Below are positions 7,599-18,400 of a DNA stretch of 64,000 nt, in pieces. Source of the stretch: Roseiarcus sp963749715 (lineage in GTDB: Bacteria; Pseudomonadota; Alphaproteobacteria; Rhizobiales; Beijerinckiaceae); NCBI GenBank assembly GCA_963749715.1, contig CAVVNR010000016.1, positions 1 through 64,000 on the forward strand, written 5' to 3'. Position 1 is the first letter of the stretch. The number at the start of each line of letters is the position of its first letter. A model generated the notes under the pieces. That model was not told the origin of the DNA. It saw only the letters and a program-made list of their open reading frames with translations, and did no database searches. Made by a program: the position numbers and the translations under genes.

Positions 7599-8375
7599 AT
7601 GACGCTCGAATCCCCATTCGCCCGGCGAGATGTCATCCTCGAGCGTCTAGCGCAAGGCCGATCGGTCGTGGCCGCGGCGCTCGCGCTGGAGTTCGAGGTG
7701 TCGGAGGACGCCATCCGTCGAGATCTGCGCGCTCTTGCGGCGGAGGGTCGATGTCGGCGAGTTTATGGCGGCGCGCTGCCGCTGTCGAAGGCGACGGCGC
7801 CGATGGCGGCGCGCATTGAAGAAGCTCGCGATCGCAAAGAAGCCCTCGCTCGCAAGGCGGCTTCGCTCGTAAAGCCGGGACAGTTCGTGTTCCTCGACAG
7901 CGGCAGCACCAATCTGGCGCTCGTCTCCTGCCTGCCCGAGGACTTCGAACTGACGATCGCGACGAATTCAATCGATATCGCCGCCGCCGCCCTGCGGCGC
8001 TCGGACGTCCGCCTCATCATGGTTGGCGGTGCGGTCAGCTACGGCGTTGGCGGCTGCGTTGACGCGCCAGCGACGCTGAGCCTTATGCAGATGAACATCG
8101 ATCTCGGTGTGCTTGGCGCCTGCGCGGTTTCCTCCACGACCGGCGTCAGCGCCCATGACCTTTCCGACGCCACTTTCAAGCGCGCCCTGTTGGCGGCGAG
8201 CAGGAACTGCGTCGTCCTCGCTACCCGCGATAAATTCGCCGAGCGGGCGCCCCATCGCGTCGCCGAACTGAAGGAGATCGATACCTTCGTCGTCGAGCAC
8301 GACGCCGCTTCGGACGAACTCGACAAACTGGCCGCGGCCGGCTGCGAGATCCTGATGGCCGACCAGCCCGCATGA
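7599..8375 (+). CDS. DeoR/GlpR family transcriptional regulator
   Basis: A 258-residue repressor. The N-terminus has a DeoR helix-turn-helix (FARRDVILERLAQGRSVV through FEVSEDAIRRDLRALAAEG and CRRVYGGALP). The C-terminal sugar-phosphate sensor domain follows: GQFVFLDSGSTNLALV, LTIATNSIDIA, LIMVGGAV, DLGVLGACAVS and VVLATRDKFAERAPH. Starts at 7584 (ATG) and 7578 (TTG) are also in frame, but both overlap the palindrome, so 7599 is preferred; none has a good ribosome binding site. It is followed by an MFS transporter and a PhzF-type isomerase on the same strand, which are its likely targets. Confidence 0.85.
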   Translation: MTLESPFARRDVILERLAQGRSVVAAALALEFEVSEDAIRRDLRALAAEGRCRRVYGGALPLSKATAPMAARIEEARDRKEALARKAASLVKPGQFVFLDSGSTNLALVSCLPEDFELTIATNSIDIAAAALRRSDVRLIMVGGAVSYGVGGCVDAPATLSLMQMNIDLGVLGACAVSSTTGVSAHDLSDATFKRALLAASRNCVVLATRDKFAERAPHRVAELKEIDTFVVEHDAASDELDKLAAAGCEILMADQPA

Positions 8376-8412
8376 GCTTCAGAGCGGGACAACCCTACCG
8401 GGAGTTTCAGCC

Positions 8413-9573
8413 TTGTTGACAGCAAACAGGCCGGAAACGCGGCTTGCAACCCGGCTCGCCTTTCTGGTGGCCGGCTTTGGCGTCGCCTGCTGGGCGCCGC
8501 TTGTTCCTTTCGCCAAAGAAAGGCTTCAAGTCGACGATGGCGCGTTGGGACTGTTGCTGCTCTGCCTCGGCGTCGGGTCCGTTGTCGCCATGGTCCTGGC
8601 CGGCGTCATCAACGCGCGGTACGGAAGCAGACCCGTCATCATCGCAGGCGGGTTCGGTCTTGCCATCCTGCTGCCGTTGCTGGTCGTTGTCGGATCGCCG
8701 CTCGCCCTCGGGGTGACGCTCTTTGCATTTGGCGCGGCCCTCGGCTCCCTCGATGTCGCGATGAACATTCATGCGGTCGAGGTCGAGCGCGCCGCCATGC
8801 AGCCGCTCATGTCAGGGTTCCACGCCCTGTTCAGCGTCGGCGGGTTTGCCGGCGCGACGCTGATTACCTTTCTTATCTCGCTGAACATCGCCCCAATTGC
8901 GAGCACGTTGTTTGCGTCCATCTTGATGACGATTGCGACGGCTTTCGCAGCTCCCCGTTTGCTGCGCGCCTCGCGTTCCGAGAAGACGCCCCTGTTCGTC
9001 GCACCACGCGGGATCGTCCTTTTGCTCGCGGCGCTGGCCTTGGTGATGTTCCTTGTCGAAGCTGCGATTCTCGACTGGAGCGCCTTGCTCGTCACCGGTA
9101 AGGGGCTCGTCAGCGAGGCGCGGGGAGGGCTCGGCTACTCGATCTTCGCGATCGCCATGACCGCGGGACGGTTTAGCGGCGATTTCGTCTCGGCGCGGAT
9201 CGGTGATCGCGCGATTTTGTTTTGGGGTGGGCTCGCGACGATCGGAGGCTTCGCCCTCGTTCTATCGGCGCCGATCGCGTCAGTCGCCATGAGCGGTTTT
9301 CTGCTGATTGGCCTCGGAGCTTCGAACATCGTGCCAGTCCTGTTCCGCGGCGCTGGCGCGCAGCGCGTGATGCCGGCGGGTCTTGCGGTCGCGGCCATCA
9401 CGACCGCCGGATACGCCGGCAATCTTGTCGGCCCGGCTGCGATCGGCTTTGTCGCCAAAGCGGCGGGGCTTCCGGTGGCGTTTTGGCTGCTCGCCGCGCT
9501 CGTCGGCGCAGTCGTCTTGAGTGCGCGAGCCGTTACGGCTACGAGCCTGAAAGGAGTCGGCCAGGCGGCCTAA
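8413..9573 (+). CDS. MFS transporter, YbjJ-like
   Basis: A 386-residue integral membrane protein with about twelve hydrophobic segments. GVACWAPLVPFAKERL at the start, GSLDVAMNIHAVEVE after segment 4 and GAGAQRVMPAGLAVAAI late in the protein are typical of the YbjJ group of MFS permeases. The substrate is not known. The start is TTG (8413 or 8416) about ten bases after GGAG; no ATG lies close by. Gaps of 37 and 44 bases to its neighbours suggest one operon with the DeoR regulator and the PhzF-like isomerase. Confidence 0.85.
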   Translation: MLTANRPETRLATRLAFLVAGFGVACWAPLVPFAKERLQVDDGALGLLLLCLGVGSVVAMVLAGVINARYGSRPVIIAGGFGLAILLPLLVVVGSPLALGVTLFAFGAALGSLDVAMNIHAVEVERAAMQPLMSGFHALFSVGGFAGATLITFLISLNIAPIASTLFASILMTIATAFAAPRLLRASRSEKTPLFVAPRGIVLLLAALALVMFLVEAAILDWSALLVTGKGLVSEARGGLGYSIFAIAMTAGRFSGDFVSARIGDRAILFWGGLATIGGFALVLSAPIASVAMSGFLLIGLGASNIVPVLFRGAGAQRVMPAGLAVAAITTAGYAGNLVGPAAIGFVAKAAGLPVAFWLLAALVGAVVLSARAVTATSLKGVGQAA

Positions 9574-9617
9574 AGGATTGCCGCGATCCCGACAACCAGT
9601 CCAAGGACCCATCGTTT

Positions 9618-10526
9618 ATGAAAGTGCAATTCCAAACGGTCGACGTCTTCACCGATCGGCAGTTCGGCGGCAACCCTTTGGCGGTGATTCCCGATGCGCG
9701 CGGCGTTTCGGACGCTCAAATGCAGGCCATCGCCAATGAATTCAATCTCGCCGAGACAGCGTTTGTGTCGCCTCCGGCCGATCCTACGAACACGGCTCGC
9801 GTACGCATCTTTACGCCTCGCGCCGAGATGCCGTTCGCGGGTCATCCAAATGTGGGTACGGCATTTGTTCTGGCGCGCCAGGACAAGGTCTGCGGCAACG
9901 CCTTCGATCGTGAGAACATGGTCTTCGAGGAAATCGCCGGACTCGTGCGAATGACGATTGACACGAAGGGAAGCCTTGTCACGGGAGCGGCTTTGGCCGC
10001 GCCCCAACAATTTCGCATCATTCGCGATTTCGACGTTGCAACGATCGCTGCGGCGTGCTCGCTTGATCCGGCGGATATCGAGACGCGGCGGCGTTCGCCA
10101 TGTCTGGCCAGTTCCGGCGCGCCATTCGTTATCGCCGAGGTGCGCGATCGAGCCGCGTTGCGGCGCGCCCAACAGCGCATGGATGTCTTCCTCGCGCATT
10201 TGCCGCGAGACGAAGCGACCGGAATTCACCTCTACGTGGAGGACGACAAGGAGGGCGCTGACTTTCAGACACGCATGTTTGCGCCGCTGCATGGCGTCTT
10301 CGAGGACCCTGCGACCGGCAGCGCGAATGTCGCGCTGGTCGGGCTGCTTGCCCATCTGCGGCCCGAAATATCCTTGCGGCTCGAAGTCGAGATTGGACAG
10401 GGCATTGATCTGGGGCGACCGAGCCGGATGCGCGCGGTCGCCGAAAAAACGAACGGCGTCGTTACGCGGACGTTCATTGGCGGCGACTGCAGGCCGGTGA
10501 TGTCGGGCTCGATTGATCTGCAATAG
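9618..10526 (+). CDS. PhzF family isomerase
   Basis: A 302-residue protein with the two-domain PhzF (diaminopimelate-epimerase-like) fold. Conserved parts are VDVFTDRQFGGNPLAVI at the N-terminus, NLAETAFV with the catalytic Glu, IFTPRAEMPFAGHPNVGTA, and EDPATGSANVALVG in the second domain. The family isomerises substrates such as trans-2,3-dihydro-3-hydroxyanthranilate, but most members have unknown substrates and there are no other phenazine genes here. It is the last gene of the DeoR-MFS cluster, so it probably acts on whatever the transporter moves. Confidence 0.88.
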   Translation: MKVQFQTVDVFTDRQFGGNPLAVIPDARGVSDAQMQAIANEFNLAETAFVSPPADPTNTARVRIFTPRAEMPFAGHPNVGTAFVLARQDKVCGNAFDRENMVFEEIAGLVRMTIDTKGSLVTGAALAAPQQFRIIRDFDVATIAAACSLDPADIETRRRSPCLASSGAPFVIAEVRDRAALRRAQQRMDVFLAHLPRDEATGIHLYVEDDKEGADFQTRMFAPLHGVFEDPATGSANVALVGLLAHLRPEISLRLEVEIGQGIDLGRPSRMRAVAEKTNGVVTRTFIGGDCRPVMSGSIDLQ

Positions 10527-10595
10527 AGCGTTCCACCCAAACGCCGCCTGGGCCTATGATGGCGCGGTCCGGCCGCTCGCGTCGAAGGAGGCTAA

Positions 10596-12125
10596 GTGTC
10601 GCGATCGCATTCCGCCAACCTCTTCGATCTCATGGCGGCGCGCGCGCCGCACCCGGAGAAGGTTGCGCTCGAGACCGCCGACGGCGCGGCGCTCACCTAC
10701 GGCGAGCTTTTCGCGCGCTCGGCGCAGGCTGCTCACGCGCTGGTCGAGCTCGGGGTCACGCCCGGCGACCGGGTCGCGGCGCAGGTCGAAAAATCGACCG
10801 ACGTGATCGTGGTCGCGCTGGCCTGCCTTCGCGCCGGCGCGGTCCTCTTGCCGTTGAACACCGCCTATACTCTGGCCGAGCTCGAATATTTCCTCGGCGA
10901 CGCCGAGCCGGCGCTCATTCTCTGCCGGCCCGATTGGCTGGAGCCGGTTCGAGCGCTCGCGCTCAAGCTCGGCCTGAAGCGGGTCGAAAGCCTCGGCGTC
11001 GCGCGCGATGGAACCTTCGCCGGGAAAATCGCCGCCGCGCCCCCCGCGTTCGAGACGGTCCCGCGCGCGAGCGGCGATCTGGCCGCGATCCTCTACACTT
11101 CGGGGACCACCGGCCGCTCGAAGGGGGCGATGCTGACGCACGAGAATCTCGCGTCGAACGCGCTGACGCTGATCGACTGCTGGCGCTTCACCTCGGCGGA
11201 CAGGCTCATTCACGCGCTGCCGGTCTTTCATACCCACGGGTTGTTCGTGGCGGTCAATGTCGCGCTTCTGTCGGGGGCGACGATGATCTACATGAACCGG
11301 TTCGATCCGGAGGCGGCGATCGCGGCGATGCCGGATGCGACGGCGATGATGGGGGTGCCGACCTTCTATACCCGCCTTATCGACCATCCGGGGCTTAGCC
11401 GCGAGACTTGCGCCAATATGCGCCTCTTCGTCTCGGGCTCGGCGCCGCTGCTCGCCGAGACCCACCACGCCTGGCGGGAGCGGACCGGCTTTTCGATCCT
11501 CGAGCGCTACGGCATGACCGAGACCAACATGATCACGACGAACCCCTATGACGGCGAGCGCCGGCCGGGGACGGTCGGCTTTGCGCTGCCGGGGGTGAGC
11601 GTCAGGATCGCGAGCCCGGACGGCGGCGCGCCGGTCGAGGCCGGCGAGGTCGGCGTCATCGAGGTCAAGGGGCCGAACGTCTTCGCCGGCTACTGGCGGA
11701 TGCCGGAGAAGACGGCGCAGGAGTTTCGCGCCGACGGCTATTTCATCACCGGCGATCTCGCCCGCGTCGATCGCGAAGGCTATATCCATATCGTCGGCCG
11801 AGCGAAGGACCTGGTGATTTCCGGTGGCTTCAACGTCTATCCCAAGGAGGTGGAGACCGAGATCGACGCCATCGAGGGCGTGCTCGAAAGCGCCGTCTTC
11901 GGCGTCGCCCACGCCGATTTCGGCGAAGGCGTGACGGCGGCGGTGGTCCCGCGTCCCGGAGCGGCGCTGACCGAGCAGGCGATCCTGGCGGCGCTCAGCT
12001 CCCGCTTGGCCAAGTTCAAGGCGCCCAAGCGCGTCATGATCGTCGAATCGCTGCCGCGCAATGCGATGGGCAAGGTGCAAAAGGCGGCGCTGCGGGAAAC
12101 CTATAAGGACATCTACCGCGCCTGA
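10596..12125 (+). CDS. matB: Malonyl-CoA synthetase (MatB-type acyl-adenylate ligase)
   Basis: A 509-residue ANL-superfamily enzyme that activates malonate with ATP and CoA to malonyl-CoA. The P-loop-like motif YTSGTTGRSKGAMLTH, the ERYGMTETNMI motif, YFITGDLA with the ATP-binding Asp, VGRAKDLVISGGFN hinge and PRNAMGKVQKAAL with the catalytic Lys are all present. The order and spacing fit malonyl-CoA synthetases, including the NPYDGERRPGTVG segment. The start is GTG at 10596 behind a perfect AAGGAGG. No malonate carrier or decarboxylase is adjacent. A related short-chain dicarboxylate specificity (methylmalonate) cannot be excluded. Confidence 0.88.
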   Translation: MSRSHSANLFDLMAARAPHPEKVALETADGAALTYGELFARSAQAAHALVELGVTPGDRVAAQVEKSTDVIVVALACLRAGAVLLPLNTAYTLAELEYFLGDAEPALILCRPDWLEPVRALALKLGLKRVESLGVARDGTFAGKIAAAPPAFETVPRASGDLAAILYTSGTTGRSKGAMLTHENLASNALTLIDCWRFTSADRLIHALPVFHTHGLFVAVNVALLSGATMIYMNRFDPEAAIAAMPDATAMMGVPTFYTRLIDHPGLSRETCANMRLFVSGSAPLLAETHHAWRERTGFSILERYGMTETNMITTNPYDGERRPGTVGFALPGVSVRIASPDGGAPVEAGEVGVIEVKGPNVFAGYWRMPEKTAQEFRADGYFITGDLARVDREGYIHIVGRAKDLVISGGFNVYPKEVETEIDAIEGVLESAVFGVAHADFGEGVTAAVVPRPGAALTEQAILAALSSRLAKFKAPKRVMIVESLPRNAMGKVQKAALRETYKDIYRA

Positions 12126-12253
12126 CGACGCGCCTCACAGGAGAGCGTGAGCGAACGCGCCCGAACACGCGCACATGGCCATGCGCCGTCGATTTTCGCA
12201 ATTGTCAGCGTCGGCGTTGTTGCCGCGGGTTTCGCGATCCTCATGACCGAAAT

Positions 12254-12381
12254 CCGTCGTCGCGAGGAGCGAAGCGACGTGGCGATCCGGAGTCGCACGG
12301 CTCCAAAGTTCCCCCGGATTGCTTCGCCAAAGCCCGTCGAAAGACGGGCGTCTTTCGACGCCCCATGCCTCGCAACGACGG
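12254..12381. repeat. Dispersed palindromic intergenic repeat with internal hairpin
   Basis: The ends CCGTCGTCGCGAGG (12254-12267) and CCTCGCAACGACGG (12368-12381) are inverted repeats with one mismatch. Inside are GAGCGAAGCGAC and GGATTGCTTCGCC, the familiar core of intergenic repeats in Rhizobiales. A perfect 12-bp hairpin with a two-base loop, CGTCGAAAGACG (12335-12346) and CGTCTTTCGACG (12349-12360), lies within. The hairpin may also end transcription between the convergent matB and GPR-like genes. Confidence 0.75.
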
Positions 12382-12417
12382 GCGCTTTGGCGTCTTAACG
12401 AGTTACGCTCCGACGCC

Positions 12418-15400
12418 CTACCCGAGGCGGCCCGAGGCGTGGGCGAGGATGGTGTAGACCTTGCCGGTGTTGGACAGGAGATAGGCGCGCCACTGCGAGC
12501 CGTCCCGGTCGTTCTGGCTGATCTTGGCCAACAGGCGCTCGAATTCCTGCATGTAGCGTGTCGTCGTGTCGCGGAACTGCGGGTCGGCGCGATAGCGGCG
12601 CCGGATTTCGTCGAACGCCTGTTGGCCGGCCTCGGTGTAGAGGCGGCGCGACACGGCGGCGCTGTCGCCGCGGCGCCATCGATCCCACATTTCGACCGCG
12701 GCCGCATTGTCGATGAGGCCGGCGATTTCCTGCGTCAGCGCCTCGAGCGTCTCGCCTCCCTTGGGCAGGTCGGCCTCCGGCTCGTCGCGCGAGGCGGCCG
12801 CGAGCAGGCTCGAGAGCCAGCCTGCCTGGCCGCGGTCGGCGGCCGAGGGCGACGGTGGCGAAGCCGGCGTGGCCGAGGGCTGGGGCGGGACGGCGGAGGG
12901 CGCGGGCCAGGGCTGCGGCGGGGCGCGGCCGAGCGGCAAGCTCAGTTCCGGAACCGCGATCCGCCCTGGTGGGGGGCTCTCGACGATCGGCCCGGAGATC
13001 GCCTCGGCGATTCGCGCCAGCGCGCTCTCGCGTGGCGGGGCTGTCTCGGCGCTGCGCACGGCTTCGGCGGCGCGCGGCTGCGGCCTGTCAAAACGTGCGC
13101 CCACCGCCACCGGCGCCGCGATGGCGAGCGGCGCGGGTTCCGCGACGTCGAAGGTCCCGCCCGAGTCCGAAACCAGCGCCGCAAGCTCCTTCAACGCCCG
13201 GATCTGGTCGGAAACGACGCGGCGCATCGCGTCGGCCGTTTCGCTCGTCTCCCGCGGCAGATCGAGGACGCCGCGGCGCAGCTCCTGCCGCGTCTCTTCG
13301 AGCTCGCGTTGGACCTGGCTCGCCATGTCCTTCACCTCGGCGACCGATTGACGGAAGCGGTCGGCGGCGTGCTCGAGCGCGCCCGAAAGCTGGGCGTTGG
13401 TCTGCTCGACAGTCGCTTGCAGCGTCTGCGCCGTGCGCTCCCGCTCCTTGGCCGCCGTGTCGCGAATGTTTTCGAACTGGCCGGCGACGGCGATCGACGC
13501 GCCCCTGGTGGCGGAGGCGAGGGTGGCGCCGATCTCCTGCGCGCGAGCCTGCGCCCTGGCGAAGCTGTCCTCGACGTTGGCGGCGAACCGCCCGAGCGTC
13601 GCCTCGAACGCTTCGCCGCGGCCGGAGAGATCGCCGATCAGCGCCTGCAGGCTGCTTTGGCGATGGGCGAGGGCATGGTCGAGCGACTGCTGTTGCTGAC
13701 CGAGATCCCGCCCGACCGCGGCAAGGGTTTCCGCGTGCTGGGCGAGCTGCCCGACGAGCGCGCCGGCCTCGGTCTGGGTCGCGGTCGAAAGCCGTCCCAG
13801 CGTGGCGACCTGCGAGCTGATCGCCCCGAGCGCATGCTGGAATTCATCGACGCGGGCGGCGAGCCCGCTCTGAACCGCGGCGAGCCGGTCGCCCGCCGAA
13901 CCGATCGTCCGATCGATGGCGGCGCTGGTCTGACCGAGATTGTCGATCACCAAGGTCAATTCGTTGCGCAGCCGGTCGCCGGCGCCGGCGAGCGCCTCGA
14001 CCGAATTTCCTGCGCTGCGGGCGACCGCCTCGCCCAGCGAGGCGCTGGTCGCCTCGACCTGCCCGGTCAGCCGCCTCAGGAGCGCGTCGATCGTCTCGGC
14101 CGAGCGATTGGTCGCCTCGGCGGCGACGTTGCGCAGCGCCTCGCTGGAATCGGCCACTTCGGAGCGCAATTGCCCGGTCAGCGCGCTCAAGGCGCGCACC
14201 GGGTCCGACGCGCTGCCGTTGACGGCGGCGATCAGCTCGTCGGTGCGCCGGGTCAGGAGCGCCGAGAGGCTCGCCATCTGCTGGTCGAGCGTATGCATCG
14301 CGCGCTCGCCGACGCCGGCGATCCTCGCCGACACATCCTCGCCGCGCTCGCCGAGCGCAGCCACGAGGTCGGCGCCTTTGCCTTCGATGACCTCGCGCAG
14401 ATCGTCGACCCGCGTCCTGATCTCGCCGGCGACGCTGGCTCCGCGCGCCGCCCAGGTCGAATCGGCGTCCGACGCCGTTCTCGCCAGGACCTCGCTCATC
14501 GCTTGAATGCGCCCGGCCAGGCGCTCGTCGATGCTCTCGGCGTTGCGGTTGGCCGCCTCGACGAGGTCCGCCAGGCGCGCGTCGATGATGCGCGCGCTTT
14601 GATCCGCGGCCTCGGAGAGGGCCGCCAGGCGCGCGTCAAAGACCTGCGCGCTCTGTCTCGCGGCGTCGGCGACGACGGTCCGGTGCGATTCGACCGCGGC
14701 GCCGATCGAGGCCTTGTGCAGGTCGAGCAGGCCCGAGACCCGCCCGGCGTGGTCGCCCACCTTGTCTTCAAGCTCCGCCCGGCTCGAATCGAAACGGCGG
14801 CTGAGGTCCTGCATCGGCCCGACGACCTGCTCCTTGAACTGATCGACGCTGACGCCGAGCGAGCGCGACACATCCTCGACCCGGCCGGTCAAGGTCACGT
14901 TGATGTCGCGAGCGACCGTCGACAGCGTCTGCGTCAGCTCTTCGGCCCGTCTTTGCAGGGTTTCGCCGATTTCCGCCGATTTGGCGCTCATGCCCTGCAC
15001 CAGCTCGCGCCCGCCGTCCCCGAGGGTCTTGGCGGCCTCGAGGGTGTTGCGGGCGAGCAATTCCGTCAGCGCCCGGCCCCGCTGGGCAAGCGCGTCCTCG
15101 ATCCGCATGAGCAAGCTTTCGAGTGTCGTCGAGACGTCCCGAAGCTTGGCTCCGGCGCGCTCCTCGACCGCCTGCAGGCGGGAGTCGAACAGGGCGGCCG
15201 CCTCCGCGTTGCGCTGCCCGAGCTTTTCGTCGATCGCGCCGCCGCGGTGGACAAGGGTGTCCTCGATCTGGTCGAGTTTGGCGCCGAGATCGGAGGCGAG
15301 CAACGCCGATCGATCGCCGATCTGTCCGATGAGCTCGCGGCCCCGCCCGTCGATTGCGCCCTCGAACCGCGCGATGGCGTCGCCGAGCGAAGTCTCGATG

Positions 15401-18400
15401 CGTCGAGAATGGGAGGCGAGAGACGAGTCGACCGCATTGCGATGCGCGGCGGTCGCAGCCTCGAGCTGCTCGACACGCGCCGCAGAACTTGTCGCCAGAT
15501 GACCCGCGTGGTCGACGAACCGCTTGTCGAAGTCGTCGCGGCGCGCCCGCATCATCGCGTCGATCGCGTCGAGATGTCCGGCGATGCGGGCGTTGAGCTC
15601 GTCGGAATGAGTTCCCAGGCGATCGATGACGTTGTGCCCGCTTTCGCCGACCAGCCCATCCAGCGCCTCGAGATATTCGCGCATGCGCTCGGTCTGCTGC
15701 GACACCGCGTCCACGAGGCGCGCGGCGCGGTGGTTGACGATGCCGTCGAAGGCCGCGATCTGCTCGCTCAGCGCGTCGTGCACGCTGCCCGCTCCGTTGG
15801 CCGCGGCGGCGGCCGCGCCGCTGGCAAGCGCGGTGAAGCGTTCGTTGATCTGCGCCGTCTCCGCGTTCATCCTGGCCAGCGATTGCGTGGTCGAGGCTTC
15901 GATTTGCGCCTGGGCGATCGCGCCCTCGGCCGAGATCGCGCCGACGAGGCGGCGGGTCGATTCGTCGAACAGGGTCTCGAGCGCGCCATTCTGGTCGTCG
16001 ATCGCGCCGCGCAACTGGCTGTCGCGGGCGTCGAACCGCTCGCCCCAGCGGGCTGCCGCGGCGTCCAGGACCGCAGCGGCGTCTTCGGCGCGATCCCCGA
16101 TCAGGGACGTCAGCCGTTCGCTCGATCCGGTCAGCCTGTCCTCCAGGACCTGGCCGCGCACGACGACGGTCTCGTGAAGCCGGTCGGCGGCGTCGTTGAG
16201 GCGGGCGACGAGGGTGTCGCCGTGGACGACGATGGTGTCGGAGAGCCTTGCGCCGCCGGCTTCGAGCCGCTCGATCAGCACATTCGATCGGGCGCTGAAA
16301 TCGCCGCCGACCGCGTCGGTTGACTGGGCGAGCCGGTCGGCGACCAAATCGCCTTGGGCGCGGATCGCATCGACGGTCTGTGCGCCGCTCGCGCTCACGC
16401 GGTTGACCACGTCGTCGGCAAACGCATCGACGGCGTTGCGGGTCGCGGCCGATGCCTCGGCGAGCTGATCGGCGACCGAATCGCCCTGGGCGCGGATCGC
16501 CTCGACGGCTTGCAGGCCGCTCGAGCTCACGCGGTTGACGACGTCGTCCGCGTATGCGCCGACCGCGCCGCGCGTCGCCGCCGAAGTCTCCAGCAGGCGA
16601 TCGGCGACGGAGTCGCCGTGGAAGCGGATCGCCTCGACGGTTTGGACGCCGCTGGCGCTGACGCGGCCGACGACCTCGTCCGCGTAGGCCATGGCCGCGC
16701 CGCGGGCGGCCGCCGAGGACTGGGCGAGTTGGTCGGCGACGGCGTCGCCGTGCAGGCGGATCGCCTCGACGGTTTGCGCGCCGCTGGCGCTGACGCGGCC
16801 GACGACCTCGTCGGCGTAGTCGGCGGCGGCGCCGCGCGTCGCCGCCGAGGACTGGGCGAGCTGGTCGGCGACGGAATCGCCATGGAGGCGGATCGCCTCG
16901 ACGGTTTGCGCCCCGCTCGCGCCGACGCGGCCGACGACTTCGTCGGCGTATGCGGCGACGGCGCCGCTCATCGCGGCCGATGCCCCGGCAAGCTGAGCGG
17001 CGACCGCGTCGCCGTGGGCATTGATGGCGTCGGCGGCCTCCGACAGCCGGGATGTCAGGATATCGCCGTGTGCTCTGAGAGTCTGGGCGGCCTCGGCGCT
17101 GCTCGAGGAAACGCGGCTCACGACCGCGTCGGCGTGGGCGCCGATGGCGTTGCTGGCCAATTCGGCGGCGTCGGAGAGGCGATTGGCGACGGAGTCGCCG
17201 TGGGCGCGAATGGCGTCGAGGACCTCGGCGCTGCTGGCGTTGATCCGCCCGACGACGTCGTCGCCGTGAGCGCCAAACGCGCCCGTCAGTGCGAACGAGG
17301 CCTCGGCGAGTCGATCGGCGATCGTGTCTCCGTGCCCCTTGATCGCCTCGACGGCTCGGGCGCTGCTGGCGCCGATGCGGCCGACCACCTCGTCGGCGTG
17401 GGCGCCGACGGCGCTTCGCGCGAACTCGGCCGCGTCGGCAAGCCGCGTCGCCACCCGATCGCCGTGCGCGCCGACCGCCTCGACGACCGCGTCCTGCGAG
17501 GTCTGAATCCGTTCGATCAGATCGTCGCCACGTTCGCCCAGACGGGAGAGCAGGGCGTCGCCGACCGCTTTGAACCGGTTGTCGACTTCGCCGACCCGCG
17601 CCAGGATGTCGCCGGCGGCCTTCTGGCTGGTGTCGGCCAGGCGATCGGCGAGACTGTCGCCGATGCCGGCGATCGATGCGCTCATCCGCGCGCCCTCCGC
17701 GACAATGCGCCCGACCGTCGCCGAGCCGGCGCCCTCCAGCCCGAGGGCGATGTCGTCGGACGCCGCCCCAAGCGATGCGGTGAGCCGCTGACCGGTTTCG
17801 ACCAGGCGATCGCTGAGATTGACGCTGGCGGAGTTGAGGTCTCCGGTGATGCCGTCGTGGGCGGTCGCTATGGCGTCGCGGACCCGCGTCCCGCTGGTCA
17901 CGATCGCCTCGCGCTGATCGGCCATTTCGGCGATCAAGAGCCGAATCTTTCGCTCATTGTCGGAATAGGAGCGCTCGAGGGTCGAAACCTCGGACCGCAC
18001 CCGGGTCTCGAGCTCCGCGGCGCGCGCGAGCGCGCGTTCGACCCCATCCCCCATGGACGTCAGCTCGCGACGGATGGCCTGTGACAGGTTCGTCATATGC
18101 TCGCCCGCCATGGTCTCGGGCTCGGCCAGACGCACCGCGACCTGGGAGATCGCGCGCGCGGATTGCCTGAGCTCGCGCAGCCGCCGCGACAGCGCGGCGA
18201 AGGCGAACATGCAGAAGATCGGCGCCAGCGCCGCCAGCAGGAACAGCGGCGTCTCGGGCCGCAGCAACATCTCCTCCGGGCGCCGCGGCGCCGAGGGCCA
18301 AAGGGCCACATAGGCGTAGAGCGCCGAGATCGCCGCCCAGAGGAGCGAGCCGATCAGGGCCAGGATGAACGGCGTCCGGCTCGCAGGACGCGCGTTCATC

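Noticed and set aside
10554..12080. 508-codon minus-strand frame over matB
   Set aside because: Shadow of a GC-rich gene; matB has a perfect ribosome binding site and all ANL motifs.
12319..18084. Very long open frames on the + strand opposite the GPR-like gene (12319-16323 and 16354-18084)
   Set aside because: They mirror the Ala/Asp/Arg-rich repeats of the minus-strand gene. The products are Arg/Gly/Ala-rich without domains, and the minus-strand protein has a start, membrane segments and clear homologue layout.
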